The notes beneath the pieces were generated by a model, which worked only from the letters and a program-made list of their open reading frames with translations, searched no databases and was not told where the DNA came from. Both the position numbers and the translations under genes were made by a program. This document shows, in pieces, positions 1-8,925 of a stretch of DNA of 64,000 bases. Positions within the stretch are counted from its first letter, which is position 1; each line of letters begins with the position of its first letter. Origin of the DNA: Carposina sasakii (Eukaryota > Arthropoda > Insecta > Lepidoptera > Carposinidae); contig CP053154.1 in NCBI GenBank assembly GCA_014607495.2, positions 62,001 through 126,000 of the forward strand, written 5' to 3'.

Positions 1-206
1 TTGTAAGATCCAAATTGCCATGCATATAAAGTGGGTGCGGTGAATAATTTCGAAGGGATCCGCCGGTTTTGTGCAAGGCAATGTCGACACTTAATAGGTG
101 TGGGCCAAGTTTATATTCAACTAATGCTTGAGGCGGTCTATGATGACAAATTTTGCTATTTCGCGACAGTTGTTCTTGTTGATGAGTTTTTACTTTGAAA
201 TAATAG

Positions 207-713
207 TTATTAGACTGTATTTACTATGGGTGCGCCCACCACCGGGCCCTACACCCTCCACTGACCCTCGGATCTGATAACTCATAATTGCGACAACAGG
301 CACTTGCACTAACTACAATCGCCATGAGAAACCAGACCCGATCCTCAGGATTATAGAAATTAGTAAATTAGTAATTACATTAAGTAATGTGTTGGGTTTT
401 AGAGGTTCATAGTAATTAGTGGTTTACTAATTTCTATAATCCTGAGGATGCCACGGTTGTTGGCGAAACATATGTAGATTGTTTATCTAGTTTTTGATTT
501 CGGAATGGTGCAATGTATCGTCTTGCATGCTAGGTGCTCGGGTCTGGTTTCTCATGGCGATTGTAGTTAGTGCAAGTGCCTGTTGTCGCAATTATGACTT
601 ATCAGATCCGAGGGTCAGTGGAGGGTGTAGGGGCCCGGTGGTGGGGCCACCCATAGTAAATGTTTGAACTTCCGAATTGTAACGCCTAATACAATTTCAT
701 TTATTAGACTGTA
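207..713. mobile_element. Foldback element (220-700) flanked by 13-bp target duplications
   Basis: The 13-bp direct repeat TTATTAGACTGTA occurs at 207-219 and again at 701-713. Between the copies lies a long imperfect inverted repeat. The left arm (about 220-372) contains CACCACCGGGCCC and ACTACAATCGCCATGAGAAA; the right arm (about 420-661) contains their reverse complements. About 88 bp of unpaired sequence (about 449-537) is present only in the right arm. Beyond the right arm is a unique tail (about 662-700) whose reverse complement begins ATGAAATTGTATTAGGCG. The same terminal sequences bound a 56-bp element at 41407-41462, also with a 13-bp duplication. The superfamily is not recognised: the foldback structure suggests a DNA element, but 13 bp is longer than the duplications of the common DNA transposon superfamilies. 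No coding capacity is seen. Confidence 0.75.
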
Positions 714-952
714 GATTAATTTTATTGTTTATTAAAGTTATAAGAAAAAAAATATGTTACCATAGAGAATAATGTCGCGACCATAACTCCTAGTAGTTAG
801 TTCGACTTATTTTCTATGATTTAATGGTAATTTTTATATTTATGCAAAATCCTCCCCGATTTTAGGCAATGAGCTAAGCAATATCTAACCTCTAACCTCT
901 CTATTCCAAACGTAACAAGTAAGATATCCTTCGCCATTGTATAGTTATGGCT

Positions 953-1203
953 ATCATCATCATTTACAGCCCTGAGAAGTCCACTGCTGGACATAGGTCT
1001 CTCCCAACAACCTCCACTCCGACCGGTCGGAAGCAGCCTGCATCCAACCGACGCCCGCGACCTTGACCAGGTCGTCCGTCCACCTCGCGGGTGGCCTTCC
1101 CACGCTGCGTTTGCCGATACGTGGTATCCACTATAACTTTCCGACTCCATCGGCCATCAGTTCTTCGAGCTATGTGCCCTGCCTATTGCCACTTCAGCTT
1201 GCT
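953..1203 (-). mobile_element. 5'-truncated RTE-type LINE 3' end
   Basis: The reverse complement matches the C-terminal coding region and tail of the RTE-like remnant at 24944-25846 almost base for base. Shared words include the reverse complements of CCTCCACTCCGACCGGTCGG and GGTGGCCTTCCCACGCTGCG. It ends in the ATGATGATG-type triplet tail typical of RTE elements. It is a dead 3' fragment. Confidence 0.85.
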
Positions 1204-1317
1204 GGCTATCATAGTCGTGTATATATGTATGTAATGATAATATTTTATATGGGTAAATAAATAAATAAAAAAAAATTGCTGGGAGACGATGTAATTTTTT
1301 TTTAAATTACTTATTCC

Positions 1318-1793
1318 GCTCGCCATCCGTAGCAAATGCTTCTAACTTTATATCCTCCATGGACTCTCTTCTGCATTCTGTAATTAACTTTCAGACTGTG
1401 GTCGTCATCGGTGATATAAATATAAATATTCTACCCGATGTCCGTGAGAAAAATGTTCATGATTATCTTAATACAACAGCGGCTCACGGCATGCTTCCAG
1501 CTTATCAATTTCCCACCCGCCTCCATAAATGCCTTGACCATGTAATGCTTAAAACTCGCACAAATGCTATCACGATTGTTTTGTTTAGCCCCATAACAGA
1601 CCACGCCCCTATTTTATTGTGCAGTGCTATTCGCGAAACAAAAATAACGTTAACTTCGCGACCAGTCCTGATATGACTGAAAATTCATTTGCCATTTTCG
1701 AGACGAAAGAAAGAAAAAGATGTGGAGAGGTTCAAGATGGGCCATCCCATCTTGAACCTCCCAGCTAAAATTCATAAAGATAATTATAGGATA
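1318..1793 (+). pseudogene. LINE endonuclease-domain fragment
   Basis: The frame 1359-1676 reads as the C-terminal half of an APE-type endonuclease. It contains VIGDININ near residue 20, a CLDHVML motif and TDHAPI (the usual SDHxP box) near the end. It belongs with the reverse-transcriptase fragment at 2677-3620, since the intervening 872 bp is a separate inverted-repeat transposon. The family looks Jockey/CR1-like, but the clade cannot be fixed by eye. The frame is open only over this short stretch, so the LINE copy is dead. Confidence 0.65.
1727..1760. repeat. Perfect 15-bp hairpin in LINE remnant
   Basis: GAGGTTCAAGATGGG at 1727-1741 is the exact reverse complement of 1746-1760, with a 4-nt CCAT loop. 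It lies just upstream of the transposon inserted at 1794. It may belong to the LINE or be a small independent insertion; nothing decides this. Confidence 0.7.
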
Positions 1794-2665
1794 ATAGAAT
1801 TATAACCTATAGAAGTATAGTCCGAAGGCCGATTTTAGGAATTTTTATGGGTGCAAATTTGAACCAATCGCGGCTCTGTCATTCAGTGCTCAGCGGTCAG
1901 TGGCTACGTGTGTATGTCAACCTAAAGGACTTACCATGACGAAATGTGCACTGAGATCCTGCCAAAACTATGCTCAAAAACATAAGAAAATAAATAACAT
2001 CACATTTCACCGGTAAATATTTGATGTTTTTACGTAATTTCATTGATAAAACAATAAATACACAATCAAATTTTCATATTTTTTTATCTGTCATTGAAAA
2101 CAAAATGTTGCCATAAGTGTGAAATTTTACCCATTTTTAAACATGCAGATTGTAGGTAAAAGTAGTTGGATCTACTTTGTCTTTGATTGATTGTGGAATT
2201 ACCTGCAAGCTCTCTCACCGAATTATTTAAAATTATACATATTGTTACTATAATATTATGTTTAAACATTAGATCTTTAAAATGGGCATCGTTCTTTCCT
2301 TTATTGAATGAAATAAAACCACGGAGAATGGCCTCACAGCTTTGTTGACATAATGACAAATTATTCAGAGGGACAATTTTTAACAGAATATTGTATTTTT
2401 TGTCACACTTTTGGACCAATGATGTGGAAAATCCGATCATCTCCTTTTAATATATTTAAATTTCACGATAATTCTACAATAGTGTGCAAATCAGTATACT
2501 TCTCAGCATCAATAATAATTTTATCGACTATTTCCCCACATCTAGGGAAAAAACATTTTTAAGGCAACATTAATTTTATGTCATGCATACGTCAAGTCGA
2601 TATTTATGCCTATTTTTTCGCCTTGCGTTTGGTTGGAACACACTTTCTATAGGTTATAATTCTAT
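1794..2665 (+). mobile_element. P-like DNA transposon remnant with terminal inverted repeats
   Basis: The left end ATAGAATTATAACCTATAGA (1794-1813) is repeated in inverse at the right end (2646-2665); the match covers 21 bp. The element is flanked by the direct repeat TTATAGGATA at 1784-1793 and 2666-2675. It sits inside a LINE copy and separates its endonuclease and RT parts. A short frame at 1936-2016 starts MTKCALRSCQN and has the CX4C spacing and FHR end of a THAP-domain N-terminus, followed at once by a GTAAAT donor-like site. THAP domains head P-element transposases. P elements normally duplicate 8 bp, so 10 bp needs explanation (two chance bases would do). The rest of the 872 bp has no convincing transposase, so the copy is non-autonomous. 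Confidence 0.6.
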
Positions 2666-2676
2666 TTATAGGATAC

Positions 2677-3620
2677 TTGTTCCACCTTTTGACATTTGTG
2701 TTTAACCTGTGCTTGTCTAGTGGCATTTTTCCAAAACCTTTTAAAAAGGCTCTTGTCCATCCCATATTCAAGAGTGGTGGGGGTGACCGTGTCGAGAACT
2801 ATGGACCTATTTCTATATTACCAATTCTTTCAAAAATATTAGAAAAACTTTTAAATTACAGACTTACAAAATATCTCGATAAATATAAAGTCTTATCACT
2901 CAAACAATTTGGCTTCAGAAAGGGGCTGTCACCTGAAGATGCGATTCTAGATCTAACGAATACTATAGGCCATCACTTGGACAATAAACAAAAAACTATC
3001 GGTATTTTTCTCGACCTTTAGAGAAAAAGCTTTTGACACGGTTTTTATAACTACGCTTCTCGTGAAGATGAAAAGATTGGGAATACGGGGCATAGCTCTA
3101 GAGATTTTTCATAACTATCTAACTGACCGTACTCAGTGCGTAAAAATTGATAATTTTGTCAGTGAGGATAAAAACCTTACTTACGGTGTCCCTCAAGAAA
3201 GTATACTGGGTCCTGCTTTATTTCTTCTATATGTTAATGATTTGTGTAAGTTAACTTTTCCAAACTGCGAGATTTTCAGTTACGCCGATGACACCGCCCT
3301 AATTATACATGGTAAAATATGGTCTGAGACAGAGTACCTTGCGGGAAAGGCTCTTAATGGAATAATGGAATGGTTGACATCAAATTTACTTACCTTTAAT
3401 GTGAATAAAACCAAGTACATAACCTTTTCGTTAAACTCACTGGGACAACCTAATAGCTCTCTGTCTATAGTAGCTCACATATGTAAAGCTCCCAGTGTCA
3501 TTCAATGCGCCTGTCAAGCTCTTGAAAGTGTCAAAAGTCTAAAATATCTTGGGGTACACTTAGATAACTTTCTAAACTGGAAGCCCCAAATAGAATCACT
3601 CATGTCACGCACTAGGTAAT
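2677..3620 (+). pseudogene. LINE reverse-transcriptase fragment
   Basis: Two frames (2677-3021 and 3062-3619) together cover an RT domain. They contain the early block with GPISILPILSKILEKLL, motif A broken by a frameshift at about 3020 (FLDL then KAFDTV), the GVPQESILGPALFLLYVNDL block, and the catalytic box SYADDTALI near 3280. The RT thumb follows as LKYLGVHLD. A similar RT remnant lies at 47890-48950. The mix of motifs fits a Jockey/CR1-group LINE. It is interrupted upstream by the P-like transposon and is a decayed copy. Confidence 0.8.
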
Positions 3621-4413
3621 TAATATACGTCTTCAGAAAACTTAGGGTTGATGCGGACTTTAATACACAGAAATCTGTTTACCTATCCAGAGATATGCCA
3701 GAGCACAATCTATTCTTTCTTATGGCTCTTACTATACTCGCACAGAGATACACACATAATGTAATCATTTCACTAATTTATCGTTCTTAATTTATGATTA
3801 CAACTGAATAGTATAGTGCTATTTAAAAATTGGTGTTTGTAATTGAAGGGTTACTGTAGTGTAATGAGGAAATATTATTGATTAATGTTGTACTGGCTTA
3901 CGTAACTATAACTTTGTACATAATAACAATAAAACCGATGGAGGGCGCCGATGTCTGTGCTACAGTTATATACTTCTACAGACATCGACGTTTCACTTAA
4001 GGAATGCTACATTATCTTTTAACTAATTCTATTTTGTATTATTATAGTAAGCTTGGTATAAAAATACTCCTATCTATGTATTTGACATTTCTAACTGCAT
4101 TGTAAATATCGTCAATAAACTAATTTTCATTTTTAACCGACTTCAAAAAAAGGAGGAGGTTCTCAATTTGTCTGTATGTATAATATTTTTTTTTATTTTT
4201 TATGTATGTTCACCGATATTTCCGTCAATTATAAACGGATTTCAAAAATTTTTTTTTGGTTGGATAGAGTTCACTTCTGAGGTGGTCCCATTCAGCAGGT
4301 CAGGATCTGATGATGGGATCCAGGAGAAACCTAGGGCAACCACCGAAAATGTATGCTCGTATGGTGCTTTTGTTACGTAATCATGTCTTACTCAGGTATA
4401 TGCTTCAGGGTGT
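3621..4413. other. Gene-free AT-rich repeat DNA
   Basis: The first part is probably decayed LINE 3' sequence. At 3949-3990 the words CGATGTCTGT and ACAGACATCG form a 10-bp inverted repeat. From about 4136 the motif ACCGACTTCAAAAAAAGGAG begins a dispersed-repeat-like sequence leading into the tandem array. No gene is seen. Confidence 0.5.
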
Positions 4414-5036
4414 CAACATCTAATGCTGCTGTGCTGATGATGAAGCTACAGAACTCCTAACCGTTAGGAGTTAGGATACAGTACTGCAATTGGTCAATGG
4501 AAACTATTTAGTAGTATGTAGGGCGAACGTGTTACTTGAATAAACATCTGATGCTGCTGTGCTGATGATGAAGCTACAGAACTCCTTAACGGTTAGGAGT
4601 TGGGAGACAGTACTGCCATTGGTCGATGAAAACTATTTAGTAGTATATAGGGCTAACGTGTTACTTGAATCAACATCTGGTGCTGCTGTGCTGATGATGA
4701 AGCTACAGAACTCCTTAACGGTTAGGAGTTGGGAGACAGTACAGCAATTGGTCGATGAAAACTATTTAGTAGTGTGTAGGGCTGACGTGTTACTTGAATC
4801 ACATCTGATAGTGCTGTGCTGATGATGAAGCTACAGAACTCCTTAACGGTTAAGAGTTGGGAGACAGTACTGCAATTGGTCGATGGAAAGTATATAGTGG
4901 TATGTAGGGCTAAGTTGTTGCTTGTGAGGTATACTTGAATCAACATCTGATGCTGCTGTGCTGATGGTCAAGCTACAGAACTCCTTAACGGTTAGGAGTT
5001 AGGGGACAGTACTGCAATTGGTCGATGGAAACTATA
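4414..5036. repeat. Tandem repeat, about 128-bp unit, five copies
   Basis: The word GCTACAGAACTCC recurs at about 4445, 4573, 4702, 4830 and 4972, giving spacings of 128, 129, 128 and 142. Each unit carries an AACTCCT-AACGG-TTAGGAGTT inverted repeat and the phrase CAATTGGTCGATG. Short open frames across the array arise because the unit is nearly stop-free in one frame; they are not genes. Confidence 0.9.
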
Positions 5037-5406
5037 CAGGATGTCTTTTTGTGGCCACCATTAACGAAGGGTACGTACTCTATACATCAAATAAAGTAAG
5101 TTTATACCAAAAAAAAATGCTGGGATTTTTTTTTATTTAATTACTTGATCCGGCGAAATTTATAGTGTCTAGTGTTTATGCTAGGTTTTTTCATAGACAT
5201 ATATTAATTATTTCTCGTGAAAAATCTTGCTACGCGCGTCTATGTGCATTCATGCAGAAAAAAAAACGCGTCTATTTACTCAACTTTGGACCCTATATTT
5301 TGGAAACCAGACTCTTCCAGGTATGCTTCCAAGGAGAAAAATGATAGTGATGATGAGGAGATTACGTAGTTTCAGGAACGTTGACGACTAAAAATCACCA
5401 TGTATA
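5035..5406 (+). mobile_element. Dispersed element with TACAGGATG ends, copy 1
   Basis: The sequence from TACAGGATGTCTTTTTGTGG to AAAAATCACCATGTA matches the reverse complement of 28089-28483 along its length. The match includes the GTGGCCACCATTAACGAAGG and ACGCGCGTCTATGTGCAT blocks. The two copies share inverted ends of about nine bases (TACAGGATG and CACCCTGTA). It is a non-coding element of about 370-395 bp, probably a non-autonomous DNA transposon. Confidence 0.7.
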
Positions 5407-5821
5407 AACTAGCATCTATTTAAGTCCACAACGCATTAACACAACTAAAATCGAGAAATAAACTGACTTAGAAAAAAATTTAACTGACTTCAAATTACTA
5501 AAAAGCAATAAATAACGTAATAATTAAATTTATCTACTTAATACATATTGAATATCTCAAATTATTTAAATATTACAACTTAATACCTATACTTTAACAA
5601 AGTCATCTTTAACTATTTAAATATTTATAATTATAACTTATTTTTGGAGTCGGTGCCAGCCAAACAAATAAATGTAATTAAGAAAACTGACCCACACTAA
5701 ATAGTAAAACCAAGAATAGGAATTGCATTATCGCTGCTACTACACCGTATTGTATTTTGCCGTGGTGTGTCGTTGCAGCCGAGCGCGTCCATCAATACAA
5801 CAGACTACGTTACCTAGGCTG

Positions 5822-5937
5822 GCACATATCTTGGGAACTAGACACTTCCCAGGTATGCTTCCATGGAGATAAATATTGTGATGATGAGGAGATTCCGTAG
5901 TTTTTGGAAACGTTGACGACCAAAAATCACCTGTATG
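5822..5937 (+). mobile_element. Partial third copy of the TACAGGATG element
   Basis: Only the terminal part is present, from about CTTGGGAACTAGACACTTCCC to GACCAAAAATCACCTGTA. It shares GGTATGCTTCC and GATGATGAGGAGATT with the copies at 5035 and 28089. It is truncated on its left side. Confidence 0.65.
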
Positions 5938-5946
5938 TACCTATGT

Positions 5947-6097
5947 ATATCGCAGCTTTCACACTATAGGGGCACAACTCGAAAAAAAAATTGTATTGGG
6001 AAAAAGTTTTGTTGTGTTGATTTGTATCCAAATATTGTAAAAAACTCGAAATCACAAAATTTTCGAGATGTGCCCTATAGTATGAAAGCTGCGATAT
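5947..6097. mobile_element. Small inverted-repeat element (MITE)
   Basis: The left arm (5947-5985) begins ATATCGCAGCTTTCACACTA. The right arm is its near-perfect reverse complement and ends GAAAGCTGCGATAT at 6097. The arms match over about 37 bp, including TATAGGG-CACA and CTCGAAAA. The element is about 150 bp and could fold almost end to end. It has no coding capacity. Confidence 0.75.
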
Positions 6098-7233
6098 TTT
6101 TAAACACTAAAGTTTCACTTAAAACACCCAGCTTCATTAAATATACCTATATACTACTAAAAAAGATGTACTGAAAATAGATTTATATCCAGAAAATAGA
6201 ATTGAAATATTACTTACCAAAGAGCTGTCATATTAAAATACTGCTACTGGACATTATCCGACAGAAGATGTCCATGGGAGCAATTAGTTGGCTGAACTGG
6301 CCGATACTGGTGTTTCAACTAGATTGGGCCGGATCGAACTTGTATGAATTTTGCCATGAAGCAAATGTAAAGAGGATCTTTATGAAAGTCTGTATCAGCT
6401 GAGATGCAAACTATTTCTGATTAGGTTTTACTAGTTGATGTACCAGTTTCATGTAATTTATTTGCCAATTTCACTTTGAAGCTTATGAACCAATCACTGC
6501 CTCCAAGCGAACGCCTACAGTTCTCCAATTTAAGGAATGTAGCTTAGATGAATTAATACTAGATATAGGGTCAGTCTCAATATACGGATCGTCCGTAATC
6601 TGCTCAAAACTGACAAGCGCAGATCACAAGGTTTAGTTCATCTATGACAACGGTATAGACAAAACGTGCTACAATGCCTCAGTGTGTTTTAAAAATTGGT
6701 AAACAATTCCCGAAACCTTAAATATCTCACAGAATATCTTACTTTCAGTAAGTAATTTCAAAAGGTTTCTGTCTTATGTTAATAATCGTGGATAACATAA
6801 TATTTACATAAATATTAAACAAATAATAATGTGTTAGACGGATGACATATTTGACTTACTTCCTATGCTATTCCACTGTAATATGATAATGTTGCCAACT
6901 AAAAATATATTTCCTAAAATTAAAAGTGGCAAAGTGCGAGCTGCACCCGTCACAGTATAATATGTTGTGAAACCTTTACTTGAGAAGTAGTGGAGCATAG
7001 TTTCATATACTTTATTTATTATGATGCAATATTGATTTCCCATCCTCACTTATTTTGAACTGGAAATTCCTTAAGTCTTTTATCTGAGGCGGTCGTACTG
7101 TTTTATTTTTATACTATATGTAGATTATTATTTTCTGTTAAGTTTACTTTGATTAAAATTATAAATGGTTTTTAAATTGTTTTAAGTTCAATCCCTAAAA
7201 ATATGTGAATGTTTTTTTTAAGAATACTGTCTG
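6098..7233. other. Gene-free AT-rich sequence
   Basis: Only short frames are present, without recognisable domains or splice context. The stretch ends at the assembly gap. Confidence 0.5.
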
Positions 7234-7733
7234 NNNNNNNNNNNNNNNNNNNNNNNNNNNNNNNNNNNNNNNNNNNNNNNNNNNNNNNNNNNNNNNNNNN
7301 NNNNNNNNNNNNNNNNNNNNNNNNNNNNNNNNNNNNNNNNNNNNNNNNNNNNNNNNNNNNNNNNNNNNNNNNNNNNNNNNNNNNNNNNNNNNNNNNNNNN
7401 NNNNNNNNNNNNNNNNNNNNNNNNNNNNNNNNNNNNNNNNNNNNNNNNNNNNNNNNNNNNNNNNNNNNNNNNNNNNNNNNNNNNNNNNNNNNNNNNNNNN
7501 NNNNNNNNNNNNNNNNNNNNNNNNNNNNNNNNNNNNNNNNNNNNNNNNNNNNNNNNNNNNNNNNNNNNNNNNNNNNNNNNNNNNNNNNNNNNNNNNNNNN
7601 NNNNNNNNNNNNNNNNNNNNNNNNNNNNNNNNNNNNNNNNNNNNNNNNNNNNNNNNNNNNNNNNNNNNNNNNNNNNNNNNNNNNNNNNNNNNNNNNNNNN
7701 NNNNNNNNNNNNNNNNNNNNNNNNNNNNNNNNN
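7234..7733. other. Assembly gap of 500 N
   Basis: Exactly 500 unknown bases separate AT-rich repeat DNA on the left from GC-rich, telomere-associated DNA on the right. A round gap size usually means the true distance, and even the adjacency, is unknown. Frames spanning it are meaningless. Confidence 0.99.
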
Positions 7734-8703
7734 CCGCTTGCGGGGGGGGGGCGCTTTTCGCTCTGGTGGCGCTCGGGGGGCGCTTGGCTGTGGCGCCCTG
7801 GGCGGCTACTCAGGCCTTCCCGTCTTCGTCGGCGACGTTGCGGCGGAACGGCGGGAAAACACGTGCACGGTCGCTCGAACCGTCATGGGCCGGTACGATG
7901 GGCGGACGAATAATCACCCCCCTCCTGACCGTTCACCCCAGCCCCCCCCTACCCCCCTATGGGTGGAAGGCGGCGTCCGTTATGCACGCCGCCCTTCTTG
8001 CGAGGGCCTCTCGCGGCTGGAGCGGAGCCTGCTTTTCGGTTCTGCTTTGTTTGGTTGCTGTTGTTCCTGCTTTTGCATGGCCAGGCCACTTGAGCATCTT
8101 CAGGCAGCATCAACTAGCCCAGCTGCTCTTTGCCAAAAATGCCAGGGCCTGCAGCACAGCCTTGCCGAAGCCACATTTTTGCTGCAGCATAACTTGCTAA
8201 GCGCCGCTCCGCCCCGTCTCTTTGGCAATCATCACCTCTTCACAGAAGGCGAGCGGCCGCCCTCACCTCCAGGCCTCTCTAAAAAGCCCCGATGTCATGG
8301 CGCTGGACTAGCGCCGGCAGCGAGGAGAGGGCGGATTATGCCAGGCGAGGCGATCCGCGAGCTAGCGATGCGCAGCGAAGGTGAGCCCCGCTTCGGCACC
8401 AGAGCGCTCAGGGCTCCTCCCCCCGCCGGGGGGCACGCGATCAACACGGTGCTCTGCTGTATCGTCTCGACCGGGCGGCCAGTAAGGGGCTCCCATCGCA
8501 AGGAGTCCGCAATGGGTGACACGGACGCGTGTCGGTCGGCTCTCAATTGCTCCCTTTCTTCACAACCCTGTGAGGGTTAGAGTCCTCCACCAAAGCACCC
8601 ATGGCCGGTAAGCACCTGCACATAAGGCGGTACGTGGAGCGCAACCCGTCTGCGATCTGTTCGGACCCCACTCTTTCAGAAACGGGCCGGATAACTACCT
8701 AAA
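7734..8703. other. GC-rich subtelomeric sequence, unassigned
   Basis: This roughly 970-bp block is strikingly GC-rich, with G9-10 and C7 runs, and abuts a degenerate CCTAA tract. No convincing coding frame is seen; the long frames follow from the GC content. Telomere-specific SART elements sit in the opposite orientation to TRAS, so this could be the 5' untranslated region of a SART-like element read on the - strand with TTAGG repeats before it. That is inference from orientation only; no SART coding sequence is visible. Confidence 0.35.
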
Positions 8704-8910
8704 ACCACAACCTAAACCTAACCTACCTAACCTAACCTAACCTAACCTAAAACCTAACCTAATCTAAAACCTAACCCTAACCTAACCCTAACCTAACACT
8801 AACCTAACCTAACTAACCTAGACCGAACCTACCTAAACCTAACCTAACCTGCCTAACTACCTAAACCTAACCTAACCTAAACAAACCTTAACCCTAACCT
8901 AACCTAAAAA
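8704..8910. repeat. Degenerate telomeric repeat tract (CCTAA)n
   Basis: CCTAACCTAA units are interspersed with variants such as CCTAAA, CCCTAA, ACCTAC and ACTAACC, unlike the near-perfect arrays at 18720 and 23687. The tract ends in a short A run (about 906-914) and a C run before element 1 begins. The divergence suggests an older or no longer maintained telomeric segment. Confidence 0.9.
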
Positions 8911-8925
8911 AAAACCATCCCCCCC

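Noticed and set aside
7205..8200. Long open frame spanning the N run
   Set aside because: The frame exists only because unknown bases give no stops; the part after the gap is GC-rich chance coding.
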